A DNA stretch of 64,000 nt from Capniomyces stellatus (GCA_001661515.1 LUVW01000023.1:376479-440478); one strand, 5' to 3'; numbered from the stretch's first letter, positions 47,911-59,700 are shown. A program made the numbers and translations. Notes: generated by a model from the sequence alone, not told the origin.

Positions 47911-47976
47911 GCAATCCCCAAAGCAATCCAAATGGCAATCCAAATGGCAATCCTAATGGCAATCCTAATGGCAATT
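47911..47976 (+). repeat. 12-bp tandem repeat
   Basis: Five imperfect copies of CAATCCAAATGG/CAATCCTAATGG. The period is a multiple of three, but no open frame extends beyond it. Confidence 0.85.
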
Positions 47977-48566
47977 CAAGTAGCGGTACTAGTGACAATT
48001 TCAATCACCAACTTCGCCTTCTATTTAAACCATCTTAGGATTGGTTTCAATTTGAGGAACAAATTAAAACAAAACTGGCTGTTTTATTGGGCATTTATAT
48101 AAACTGCTCTTGTGACATGAAAATAAGTTCATTGAGTTCAGAAATATAAAAGTATAGTTTAAAAGATCAAAGCCAAATAACGCACCAAGTGTCCAAGTTA
48201 TGGCATTATATATATAGAGCCATCTCAGCTTTTAAGATCTGTTGATAGAACAAGTAGCAAATGGTAAAGCTGCAAAGTGAGTCTGTTATTTTTCAGCTCG
48301 TACCATTTGCCATGGTGCTAGCTGTTTAAAGTTGCAGAGCAAAAATCAATCAATTTTATTTATTTACACACGAGTCAAACATATATATTTTAATTGTATA
48401 TGGTAGAAAACTACAGTATATAGATAATACAGTCTCCACCTCCCATTCCCATAGCTCCTTTCTTTATCTTTTAGCTGACGGGAGTAGTGACTAACAGAGG
48501 CGATATACTGCAAGTTGGGTCCATATACCGGGGTTTGAACATTGTGGCTGATCCTTAAATTTTGAA

Positions 48567-50474
48567 CTATAAGCTCTTCAACATAACAGGATATGTATTT
48601 TCGTACAGATTTTTAAGAACTTCTTTTAGCACTAGGTCAAAGGTACCAAGAGTGGATCTATTGTGCTTGTATTCTTCTTGAACTGGTGTCAAATACTTGA
48701 CTGCAACATTCACAGCTAGTATCGCATCTTCGTCAATGTACTTCATATAGAAACCCCTGAATCTATTAAGCAGTTTTATCGGAACTCTGATCATTTTGGA
48801 CGTTGACCTCTCGGTAATTTCTTCTGATTCGTTGATTATTTGAAGATCGTTAATCAGATTCATATTGTAAATAGCTTCTGGTATAGTCCCTGGTAGAGTT
48901 GGGACAATATCGCCTGAAATTAGTTTGTACAAGTCTATATCTTTAAACATTTCCAAAGAGCTATCGTTGTCCACCGCTAGGGCGCTGAGCCTTGAATATC
49001 TCTGGGAATTACTTTCTGGCTCCTCAAAATCTCCTAATTTTCCACCAACGTCTATATCTAAAGAGCAATGTTCCTTTTTTACTCCCAAATCAGCCGTATC
49101 TTTTCTTCCACACAACCCTGCCCCAGTATTGCGAGTTTCAGATTCTGATAATATATACGAGCAGCAAACGTATTTTAGGGCCTGGTAGTCTTTCAAGAAC
49201 TCGACGTTTTCAGGGCAGAACGTTTCATTATCAACTTCTATTAGTCTCAAAAAGCCTCCTGGGTAGCCCGGTATTCCCTCAAACTGCTCCTTCTTTGAAG
49301 ATGCAGCCTTTTTATTAGCGCTTGAACTACCTGCGCTGCGAGTAATAAACGACCGCTTTAATCTGATAAGAGGTGCCATGACAATCATGGTGTGCTGAAT
49401 AACAAATGCACAGATCAGGAAAAAGGCGCCCGATACCACCATGATTTCCTCAATATACAAAATACTGTTGTAAATGTTTCCAGCGAGGAAGGCAAATAGC
49501 GATGTGGTCACGGTGGTAAAAAGCTAAAACTGCAGCCCAAATGCGTCGCTAAACCCAACAAAGAGCATGATTAGAGGAATAAGAAGTATGACTGTTACGA
49601 GCGTAACCACATACATGTAGTAAAGCGACGGATCTAACCCTACACTGCATTTGTAGTTGATAGAAAATATACTATATTTTTCAAATGTAGAAAAATAAAC
49701 CGACAGCCCTATACCAATAGCCAAAAACAACGAGCACATACCAATGTAGTTTCTTGTTCTAATCAGGTCAATTATTTTATTGTTAATAGTCATCCTGATT
49801 TGAATCTCGTTTTGCTTTTCATAAAGATTATTAGGATAGTCGCTGTTGAAGACATATCTGATGTAGTGCTTGAGGTAGTCTTTTATTTTTGTAACAATCA
49901 CATCCATATTTTTCTCATCAATGTCTGGGTTTTTGATAGCCTCTGCGATTACGCTTGAAATAATATTCTTGTACAAGCTCAGTCTTAGCTGACAAATATA
50001 GTGGATGGCTCTAAAAACCAATGTGATGCAAAACAGAACATAGGCCGTGTTATTAACCCAAACCCTCATAAAACATGGTTAGTCTGAAATAAACGATTCG
50101 GTGGCAATCAGATGCAGTGTATAAACCAGACTGGAGTAGATAATGACAAGGGCCATTGATTTCTGTTTAAATCTAAACTCATTGGTGTTTTTTGACACCC
50201 TAAAGTATATGGCCGTGGTTGTCAGTACATATATTGCTCAAATTACCCCAAACACACACCAAAATATCCTCCTTGGCTTAATTGCAAGGTCGTACTCATT
50301 TTTAAGTTTTTTGTGTTCCCCAGCGCTTATTTCAATCTCAGAATGATCCTGGTACCTTTGAAATATATATAGCTCGCTGTTTTTGTCATCTTCATTGCTT
50401 TGCGCAGAAATATATTGAACAAAAACCACCAATATTACAAGTGTGTAAATCAACACACTCCTTAGGTTAACCAT
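48567..50474 (-). pseudogene. 7TM receptor-RGS protein gene with three in-frame stops
   Basis: One minus-strand reading frame of 636 codons runs from the ATG at 50474 to the stop at 48567 and is broken by TGA (50240-50238, codon 79), TAA (50081-50079, codon 132) and TAG (49526-49524, codon 317), with no frameshift. Read through, it encodes a signal peptide (VLIYTLVILVVFVQYISA), exactly seven hydrophobic helices (about 70-93, 108-126, 144-161, 243-261, 284-308, 320-340, 343-367) and a C-terminal RGS domain (about 406-635: FCPENVEFLKDYQALKYV at one end, FDLVLKEVLKNLYENTYP at the other) split by a ~100-residue insert. TM1 contains the TGA and the TM5-TM6 loop contains the TAG. This is the architecture of fungal GprK-type receptors, which pair ligand sensing with Galpha GTPase acceleration. 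No canonical intron I could find removes a stop while keeping seven helices. It may be a young pseudogene; stop-codon recoding or editing is the alternative. Confidence 0.72.
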
Positions 50475-51043
50475 TTTATCGATATCGAATTGCTTATATA
50501 CACTATATTAAAAATTAATTGAGATTTTTTTTATTTAAAAAAGAATATAAATCACTGAATGTTATATTCGACAATATCAACGTAACTAGGATTTATATTT
50601 ATAGCAAATGGTGGTAACAAAGCTAGGATAAAAAAGCTAGGAGTTTCTTTATTATCTGCATGAATATCAAATCTACGAACACTCTTAAATGTAAATTGTC
50701 TTGTTGAATACTTTAATTAAGCGTATCGCAAATGTGGAAACCAAAGAAACCAAACCAAAACAAAAGAATAGTGTTATTCTTGCAAGTTTCCCAAATAATG
50801 CAATCAGTCCCAAACTCTAATTTTTTTTCTTCTCCCCATTCTTCTATATATACAGGTACTGGTTACTATTAGGGTTTGGTATTTGATATTTGATATTTGA
50901 TATTTGGTATTTGGTATTTGGTATTTGGTATTTGGTATTTGGTATTTGGTATTTGGTATTTGGTATTTGGTATTTGGTATTTGGTATTTGGTATTTGGTA
51001 TTTAAAAAAAAGGTAAAAAGTCTACAAGTGGAGGTAAAACAGA
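50475..51043. other. Intergenic region between receptor and palmitoyltransferase genes
   Basis: Non-coding; it is the 3' flank of the DHHC gene and the upstream region of the receptor gene on the minus strand. About a quarter of it is the 7-bp minisatellite at 50876-51003. Confidence 0.55.
50876..51003 (+). repeat. TATTTGG 7-bp minisatellite
   Basis: About eighteen head-to-tail copies of a 7-mer: three TATTTGA-type units, then a nearly perfect TATTTGG array. The start has a TTTGGTATTTGATATT transition. Length is likely polymorphic. Confidence 0.95.
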
Positions 51044-52408
51044 CTACTTCATATCGCGTGTAAACAAATAAAGTCTGATGTTTTTAAATGCGTTGCCTGG
51101 GTATGGTGTTTTTATGTCATCTAATGTAGCAGGAACATATATACTTGGGTCAGGGACCTCGCTTTTGTCAAAGTTAGTCAAGAACTTTGGTTCACTAGAA
51201 CCATCTGACTGAGAGGGCTTGGTTGTGGCTATGCGTTTATAAAGCGTGCCTTTCTTGATCTGTTTAGCCCACATTTTCTTTTTATTTTTTTCGTTTGTAG
51301 AAATGCTGCTGAGCACCATCTTGGCCTGGTAGATAATAAAGAATATAAACGAAGGAAGCAGGAATATGAAAATCGACAGTAGCATTGCTTGACCGTAGTT
51401 GATATCCATGTGGGCCTAAATCAGTCAGTCACACAAGGCATTATTTATTGATACAAAACATTTATATTTTGATTTGGGCGGTAATATAGGTTGAATCAAT
51501 CGAAATATGTAGTTGTATGTCGTGCAAGTGTAGAAATAAACATAAAAGGCAGTAGAAGAAAATAGAAAAAAGAAATAAAGAAAGAAAAGAAAAAAAAAAT
51601 GAGAAAAAGAGATATTTACCATAGCTATTTCAGACGGCATAAGTCTTCGTCTTTTCCCAGTAAACTGGTCAATTTTGGTGATTCCGCTAAGGTTGTGTTC
51701 ATTGTGGTCAATCATTACCAACTGAATCAATATCACTGATCCCCATGATAAAATAATGATAAAAGTCACCAAAAATCCTATAAAGTATTTGTAGCTATTG
51801 ATTCCAATACACGAGTTCATCCAGATGCAGTGGTGGTCGTAGTTGGCAACGCACCTGTTGCATACGCTACAGTGCTTGGATCTTGCTGGTCTAATTATCG
51901 TCACATTTTCAATCACCCATAACAAGTTATTTTCTGACTAGTAACGCAATATATCAATTAAATCACATATCAAACATGCTATGGTATTACGGTTTTGCGA
52001 AATTACTTTGTAAACTTGCATGTCCCACACATCTTCTTGGGATAGTAAACTCCATCGTGCGTATATATCTCCATAACCTGCTTGTGATTTTCCTCTGTTA
52101 TATATCCTGGGTTTCCCCTTGCTGTCATGTAGTAAAGATACCAATTTGATGATACCAAGCAAACTATAATAGATCTGGGAAATCAGGGCCAAAAAAAAAA
52201 TCGTAAAAAAAAATGTTATAGCGGAAGGAATAGTATTAAACATACTTTGTTTTTATCCGCCTTAATCTATATCATGTATTGTAACATCAGCCTTTTTTTT
52301 TTACTTTCAAGCTTACCTTGTAAGCACCGAGTACTCCAATAGATGCAGTCTAAAAAACGTGTCGTACATAAAGTAAAGCAGCCCCAGCATGTATAATGAT
52401 ACAAACAT
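51044..52408 (-). CDS. DHHC palmitoyltransferase, Swf1/ZDHHC4-like
   Basis: Four-exon model: 52408-52317, 52244-52007, 51937-51620 and 51415-51044, 339 aa (yeast Swf1 336), phases 2, 0, 0. Donors are GTAAGC, GTAATT and GTAAAT. Membrane S-acyltransferase with TM1 in exon 1 (SLYMLGLLYFMYD), TM2 in exon 2 (FFFTIFFLALISQIYY), the cysteine-rich DHHC domain in exon 3 (RPARSKHCSVCNRCVANYDHHC then IWMNSCIG) and TM3/TM4 on either side of intron 3. DHHC followed by IW and CIG is Swf1-like; Swf1 palmitoylates SNAREs. Exon 4 holds a STNE motif matching the family TTNE. Oddity: intron 2 (69 nt, a multiple of 3) ends in a TAG that would be an in-frame stop at 51940-51938. Splicing it out also removes a CLIC motif that would otherwise be the zinc-binding CxxC expected before RPARSKHC. 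The exact structure there is uncertain. Confidence 0.8.
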
Positions 52409-55218
52409 TCTCTATTTTGCAACAAGTTTCAATAGACTAACATGTTTATTATTAATTATTTACTCCTCTTTTTCACTTTAATCAATGCTTACAGTCCAAA
52501 AATCAAAGTTGGGTTTATATACACCAATAGCAACAATAGGCTGCTATCCAGCCGTCTCTTACCGAAAAAAACGTTTTCGCTTTATACTTTTTGCCTAAAG
52601 CCTTTTTCTCATACCCACTAAAGAAGCAGTAGCAGTCTTTAAATCTATCATTACCATAATAATAGCGAATCCATTTGTAGTCCATGTTTAATAACGTTTA
52701 TCCCTATACCCAGCGCTCATTTGTATTCGCACTTGGCTTTTGCAGTAACCAAAATTAACAAAATTCCACATTCTAACCCTGGTAGAGTTAAAGGCTTACA
52801 TCAACAAAGGGTTGAACTCGTATATCGCGTCATTCGCTCTCTCTACTATCGTGCCGCTATATAATCGTCAGCATGCATTACATTTACAACACTTGGTTTT
52901 AAGCTTTTCTTCACTGATTTTAACCAAACATAAACCACTAATATTACACACGGCTATCTTGATTGTATCAAGTTTTTAAATTGATATTCTTACCCAAAGA
53001 ACTCTGTTTTACCGAAAATCATTATCGTGAGAATAAAGCAGAATACGGTAAAAAACGAAACAGTAGCCAGCTGCTTCGTACTCTACATACCAATTTAAGC
53101 ATTGTAAATGTATTTACTATTTAGTTTTAGTCAAGGCAAGTATTTGCAAGTATTTGCATTTGTGTGTGTGTGTGTATGGTTAATTCTCAAGCAATTTGGT
53201 TTCCAGTCCGGGTTTTGTAGCCAATTTCCTACCATTGTATTAATTTCGTGGCTATCCATCTCTTTTTTTTTTTTACTTTCTGTGCTGTTTTTATTCAGTA
53301 AGCTTCTATACTACGTATTTTTCTTTTTCTATTTTACTGTGGTTGTTTTTGCTATTTGTATTGATGAGTGCAGTTAAATCTATAATAGCGTTAAAAGTAG
53401 TGGAAAAAAAAATTGACAAAATTGATCCTTTACAAGCTATTTATTAAATTTTGAGTCAATTTCTACTAAAAGTTCTATTCAGTTACTCCGATTTGATTTG
53501 ATTTGATTTTTTTTTGTTTCAACTCTTTTTTTGTTATTCACATTCAAGTCGTAAGCTATATGCTTTTCTTACGGCTAAAAAACACTCGTGGGGTAGGTCA
53601 GTTTTATGTTTAATTATAGATTTGGTCGAGTAGGTAGGGTTTATATCCTTTGTTATTTATTCCGTTGAAAATGGCGGTTTATATAACATTTTTGAACACA
53701 CCAAGCATGCTACTATTATGCATGAGTAAAGCTTACTTGATCTAGTTACTTGTAATATATCTCGGACTACTCCGCTTGAAAGTAAAAAAAAAAGGTGTAA
53801 ATTACTCGAAACAAATGGCAATTGACATGTTGGCTAATATTACAAACGGGAATCCAAAAAAAGGCTAATAAAATAAACTGGAGGGAGGTTGGTATTTTTT
53901 TTCCTTAATGTCGCTTTTTTACAGGTTAATATACTCGAATAAATACACATTTACCATTTCATCGTGCCAAAAAATAAAACAATATGACCGAATGTAATAT
54001 CAATTTCTTTTGCCGGACCAATAATAACAGCTTGTACATATTGGTCAAGTTTACTTTATATCCGCTACTTTTCAATTACTTGATTAATTTAGAGAATAGC
54101 TGGCAAAATTCATGGTCGCGATTGAACTAATTGGTGCTGGTTAATCCCATATGGATATCGTTGCATCCTGTTCAAACTATTTTTAACCATTGAAACCGAT
54201 TTTTCTAATTTTAGAAACAAGTAGGTTAACAAACCTTAATTTAATGTTGGATAGAGACAAGTTAATAAAAAACGATATCCTTCTTCTTACTAATAAAAAA
54301 TAATGCATTAAAGATGTAGTAGCATAGAGTAATTACAATGGTATGGTTATTGGATGGAAATGTGGATGAACAGGCAAAGTCATGCTGTTTCCAGTTTTTC
54401 ATTTTGAGTTTGATGGTAGCAGGGCATTTTTTTTCCTTCTTGAAACAGATGGTTCGTATTTTATTGCATAATCCCTTTGAGACAGGTATTTTTTGCACAA
54501 GAAAGTAAAAACAGACCCCTAATTTAAAAAAAAAATCACCGGAGAACTGATGTAATAAAGCCGACTAAAAACTTTTACAATAGCAGTTTTAACACCTTGT
54601 TCAAAAAAAAAAAATTCAAGCAATACAGGATATCTTGGGAGTCTCGTCAAATTTTTGAATTTCTACGTTTCCGAGATCACTAAACTTCATAACAAGGTAT
54701 TACACAGTTGGCAAAATGTTTAGAAAAATCAGCTCTGCATTTTTTTTAAAATTTTTTTTAGCTTTCTGACACAACATAATCTACAGCTGTGTCATGTAAC
54801 TTGGATTAGTTACCCTAGCGCTCGGCAGAATATGCCATTTTTTTCAGCGACAATCAAAAAAATTTAAACGAGGTCCATCCAAATTAGAAGTACTTTTTAA
54901 CTTAGTATACGTGTTTTTTTTTGTGTACAAGTTTCTATTGCTATTAAGATATCAAACAAAAGGCATGGTTGTGTAGTATTATATAATAGTGGAGAGGAAG
55001 AGAAAGGTTATGCTGATTCCAGAGCATACCCAGTTAGTTTAGATCATAAGCTTGCAATTATAATTTATTGGTTATTTGTGTGTTCTAAGCTTCAATGCTA
55101 ATTTATACAAATATTTGTGCCATAAGAATACTCGATTCTCCAAGCATACTGTAAAAGACAAACCAAGACCGTTTCTTGTATTTTAAACTGGGTTGACTCA
55201 TTTTTTTTATTCTGTACT
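52409..55218. other. 2.8-kb non-coding region
   Basis: AT-rich DNA between the DHHC start and the 3' end of the acidic repeat gene. It has a (TG)n tract near 53162-53176. Short ORFs lack motifs. Nothing else recognised. Confidence 0.5.
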
Positions 55219-56799
55219 TTACTCTTCATCATCAGCACTGGTCTCTTCGTCAGCACTAATCTTTTCGTCAGCACTAATATCCTCATCAGCACTGGTCTCT
55301 TCGTCATCAGCACTGGTCTCTTCGTCATCAGCACTGGTCTCCTCCTCAGCGCTAATATCTTCGTCAGCACTAATCTCCTCATCAGCACTAATATCTTCGT
55401 CAGCGCTAGTCTCTTCGTCAGCACTAATCTCCTCATCAGCACTGGTCTCTTCGTCATCAGCACTGGTCTCTTCATCATCAGCACTGGTCTCCTCCTCAGC
55501 ACTGGTCTCCTCCTCAGCGCTAATATCTTCGTCAGCACTGGTCTCCTCCTCAGCGCTAGTCTCTTCGTCAGCACTGGTCTCCTCCTCAGCGCTAATATCT
55601 TCGTCAGCACTGGTCTCCTCCTCAGCGCTAGTCTCTTCGTCAGCACTGGTCTCCTCCTCAGCGCTAGTCTCTTCGTCAGCACTAATCTCCTCATCAGCAC
55701 TGGTCTCTTCGTCATCAGCACTGGTCTCTTCGTCATCAGCACTGGTCTCCTCCTCAGCGCTAATATCTTCGTCAGCACTAATCTCCTCATCAGCACTAAT
55801 ATCTTCGTCAGCGCTAGTCTCTTCGTCAGCACTAATCTCCTCATCAGCACTGGTCTCTTCGTCATCAGCACTGGTCTCTTCATCATCAGCACTGGTCTCC
55901 TCCTCAGCACTGGTCTCCTCCTCAGCGCTAATATCTTCGTCAGCACTGGTCTCCTCCTCAGCGCTAGTCTCTTCGTCAGCACTGGTCTCCTCCTCAGCGC
56001 TAATATCTTCGTCAGCACTGGTCTCCTCCTCAGCGCTAGTCTCTTCGTCAGCACTGGTCTCCTCCTCAGCGCTAGTCTCTTCGTCAGCACTAATCTCCTC
56101 ATCAGCACTGGTCTCTTCGTCATCAGCACTGGTCTCTTCATCATCAGCACTAGTCTCTTCGTCACTGAGTGGAGATACCTCATCATCAACCTCTTCAAGG
56201 TCCTCACTAGATTCATCGAGATCCTCTTCAGCCGACGCTTCCTCATCGTCATTTGATTCTTCGTCATCAGTCTCTTCAAGGTCCTCACTAGACTCATCGA
56301 GATCCTCCTCAGCCGATTCTTCATCTTCGGTTGCTTGTAGTTGAGAGCTTTGTTGGGTTGCCAATTTACTTGGCGCAGCTACAGGTTTTGGGGGTTTGGC
56401 CAAGTATTCAGAATCTTCCTCGTCGCAATCCTCATCGTCTTCCTTGTACTGTCCTTCTGAAGTGGAATATCCTGAGCTAGAATCTTCCTCATCATCACAA
56501 TCTTCATCGTCTTCCTTGTACTGCTCTTTTGGGGCAACATATCCTCCTTTTGGAGCGGCGTATTTGGTGTTAGTGATCTCACCAGCAGATTTTTTAGCCT
56601 TGTTGCTGTAGCTGCCACTGTTATAACTTGCACGGTTATTAATAACCATATCAGCGTTGACAGGGGATTTACGGGCACCGACTTGTTGACTGCTTTGTCT
56701 AAAGCCTATGGGCTTATACTCATAAACCTTTTCAATTTCGATTCCATTGGTGGTAGCGATGGAAAGCAATGCTAGAGCTCCAAAAATATATTTTAACAT
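55219..56799 (-). CDS. Secreted, highly acidic tandem-repeat protein
   Basis: 526 aa, one exon, not recognised as a known family. A signal peptide (MLKYIFGALALLSIATTNG) is followed by a ~70-residue mixed region and two copies of a YKEDDEDCD(D)EED motif containing the only Cys residues. Then come two SAEEDLDESSEDLEE(T/V)DDE units and, from about residue 210 to the end, over fifty near-identical hexa/heptapeptides of the type ETSADEE, ETSADDE, EISADED. The mature protein is extremely acidic and rich in Ser/Thr, so it could be O-glycosylated, bind divalent cations or form an extended surface coat; none of this is shown. There is no GPI signal or TM segment at the C-terminus, which ends inside the repeat. 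Because the repeat periods (18 and 21 nt) are multiples of three, other frames are also open; those are shadows. Confidence 0.8.
   Translation of the reverse strand: MLKYIFGALALLSIATTNGIEIEKVYEYKPIGFRQSSQQVGARKSPVNADMVINNRASYNSGSYSNKAKKSAGEITNTKYAAPKGGYVAPKEQYKEDDEDCDDEEDSSSGYSTSEGQYKEDDEDCDEEDSEYLAKPPKPVAAPSKLATQQSSQLQATEDEESAEEDLDESSEDLEETDDEESNDDEEASAEEDLDESSEDLEEVDDEVSPLSDEETSADDEETSADDEETSADEEISADEETSAEEETSADEETSAEEETSADEDISAEEETSADEETSAEEETSADEDISAEEETSAEEETSADDEETSADDEETSADEEISADEETSADEDISADEEISADEDISAEEETSADDEETSADDEETSADEEISADEETSAEEETSADEETSAEEETSADEDISAEEETSADEETSAEEETSADEDISAEEETSAEEETSADDEETSADDEETSADEEISADEETSADEDISADEEISADEDISAEEETSADDEETSADDEETSADEDISADEKISADEETSADDEE
55236..56170 (-). 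repeat. Nested coding repeat with 408-bp higher-order period
   Basis: 18/21-bp units (CTCTTCGTCAGCACTGGT class) are organised into a longer block of 408 bp (136 aa) present about twice. For example, the order of variant units starting at 55341 recurs at 55749 almost unchanged. This indicates a recent duplication of a whole array segment. Confidence 0.9.
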
Positions 56800-59700
56800 C
56801 TTAATTGTGATTTTCTTGGTGGTTGAATTTGTTCTAGTGAATGAATATGTAATATGTGATTGTTGTAAAGTATTCTATAAGCTTTATCAAAGTGATGGTT
56901 TTAAATTTTAATTGAGCTTATTGAAATGGTCGAAACAACCGTACATTTATATAAACTTTTTTATGTTAGCTTTGCACGGTTAAAAATGAAGTTAAGATGG
57001 CTAAAGTTGGTGTAGTAGCAAAATGGAGTATAGTGAATTCTAATTAATTCATCTACTATTTGCAGTCATTAATTTTATAATCAAACAGACAAAAATGGCG
57101 TCTTCGCTTACAGCCGGATATCTATATTTGGTTTAACTTAGTAATCAAACTGTGATTTTGTTAATTCAGTATGTAATATATCTGGATTTTGAAATAGGTT
57201 TATTTTTTATTCGAACTAGAATTTGGGCTTGGAAGTTGTTTTAAGAGTGGATAATGAGGTTGACTTTAGTAAATCAATGTACGGTTTGTAGTTCTAATTA
57301 TAAAATGAGGCCAAGTGTATATAAATATAATCTGAAAATGGAAACAGTACTTATATAATCTGAATGTTTTATGTCAAAGATTTTGTTATCTCATACCATT
57401 TGAGCAAATTGGTGTTTTGTGATTAATAAAAAGCAAAGTCAATCAATTTCAGTAAATAAAGAAAAGCATAGTCAATAAAAATAAGGGTGTAAAATCTCCG
57501 AGCAAAAGACACAAGATTTGAAAAGTAGATATAGTTAGACCAAAATCGCAAGTTGATACTGTTAAAACTATTGGCTGAATTAGAGCATTTAGGTTGTTAC
57601 CTGTATTACAAGAGTTACATATACTTTATAAATAAATTTGAAATGTCTCGAGTACTTTACACTTTCTTACAAAAGTCTTACAAAAGTTATGTTCTTTGGG
57701 GTTTCTCTTATTTTACTTTTACCATTTTAGCTTTTATTTGTTGCAAGATTTTTGAATTCTTTTTATTCAATAATTCGACTTTTTATTTTTTCAACTTTCT
57801 TTACCTTTCTGCTACTGGCTCGCATTTACAAACACTTAACAATTTCCAATCCTTTAGACTCTCAAGGACTGGTGTCAAATCAAGCATAGTACAAATTTCA
57901 TCATGTAATTAAGAGACATATTACGTTTTAATTAACTAACTTTGCTTGATATTCGAATAGAGGATACTATTTTAAAGCATATTAGCACACTATTATGTAA
58001 GATTATATAATATTTTGTAATATTTATAACATAATTGGCAATAATTAGAAATGCGTGCCAGTACTATATATAAGCCAAACACAATAACCATACTGAGGGC
58101 TGTGTGATGTTTAAAGAGTTTGTAGCTTCAAACGCAAAAGAAAAGCGCTAGGTAGTTTAGCACGGAACAGCGGAGAAAGCGTTACTAAATTCGAGTTTAC
58201 CAGTGCTGTTAGGATATAGAATGTGTGTGTAAAGATGTTGGAAGAAATATCACTCGAGGTTTCAACAAGTTCAAGGTGCATTGCTGCTTCAGAAGAATTT
58301 CCGTATTGAATATAGCAGTCGATTTAAGAATTTTGCTTTTTCATTGAAATGTTTTTGTTTTATTATCTGCATTACTACCGATATTTTTAGAGCTACTGAA
58401 TTTATCACCGGTGGTAATTGTGACATCAAAAGACACGGCTTAATTTACTGCCTGTTTCCATGGTAAAAAAAAACAATATCACATTCACAACAGACATTTT
58501 ACTTAAGCCGACTCAGCACATTCTTTAGATTGGGGATTATGTTTTTATTTTAAGGCCTAAATTTAATTAACCGAGTCTGTTTGCAGTCTGTTGTTATTCT
58601 CATCTAATTCTCGTCAGTAAAACATATATTTTTATTGAATATCTCAAATGGGTTTAAATAATAATTTGGTATACTCGCATCGACTTTAACACAGAGGATT
58701 GCTGTTAGCATAGCTAAAAAATAAAAAATAAAGGCTAAGAAAACTAGTTAGTCGGTAGGGAGAAGACATAGTGCAAAGATCAAATTGCGATAAAGCAGTT
58801 TGACAAATGGAAAATGTAGGTTAACAAAGGTAGCTTATCTTTGTGATAAAAAAAAGGAGAAAAATAGCCATAGTTTAATACGCCGTGGTCAGTTTGCCAG
58901 ATAAAGGTGTCAACCGTGCACTACAAAGTAATAACTAGAGAAGGTATTGGCATCCTTATACTTAAATTCTCTTTCAGTAAGCTCAAAACCAACTACAACC
59001 AAGTAGAGATATCTGTCACTACATCCTGGCCATTTTGGAGACGTCGGTAGACTCGGTATAATTATGACTAGTTAATACTACTTTGGCGCATTGTTCTATA
59101 AAGCCATTAAATAAGCATACTTCCAATCCCAAACTTGTCAAGTAATAAAAAACACAACCCAACATAAATAGCGAACTATTTTTTAAAGTTTCCGCAACGG
59201 TTAATGCTGCCGTACATGATAAAAACTGGGAAATTGATATTATGCAAACCATAGTCAAGATCGGTAAAGCCGTCTATGACACTAGTTATTCGACTAAACT
59301 CTTTTTAAAGCCGGCGAGTCTTGAAAGCACTGCTTTTTTATACATTTACATTATAATTTTTTTTCACCGTTGATATCTTTGTTTTAATTTAACCAAAGCA
59401 CGACAATTTTTTTATTTACAAGTGGGTGTATAATATCGAACCTTATCCAAAACCATCACATGGACAAGTTAATTACATAGTTGACACGTATGTACGAATT
59501 CTTTTAAAAAACGGTCTGGACTGTCACTGTTATCACACAATAAGCAATATTATCCCTAACTCTACTATTCAAATGAAGCGTGGCGTTATTTATTGTTACA
59601 ATTTTCAATGAAGAAAGCAAACCGAGCGGTAAAAAAGCAACAAAAAAGCTCCGGATGCTGGAAATTAAACAAAACATGGCTTTTAAAGGTTATAATAGAA

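Larger units (their letters stand above)
45222..48566. other. 3.3-kb non-coding region upstream of kinase
   Basis: AT-rich. An ACGCGT hexamer lies at about 45533. Short tandem repeats occur at 46690-46760 and 47911-47976. No convincing coding sequence, tRNA or element ends were found. Confidence 0.5.

Noticed and set aside
48480..48600. Possible tRNA on the minus strand (GTTCAAACCCC)
   Set aside because: T-stem and acceptor stem do not pair.
48567..50474. Codon reassignment as explanation for the receptor stops
   Set aside because: All three stop types occur, and other genes in the window end normally at TAA, TAG or TGA without read-through.
55098..56344. Long open frames of 383 codons (+) and 408 codons (-) overlapping the acidic repeat gene
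   Set aside because: The repeat periods are multiples of three, so all frames stay open; the products are simple Ser/Ala or Arg/Leu repeats without signal peptides. The 55219-56799 frame alone has a signal peptide and non-repeat flanks.
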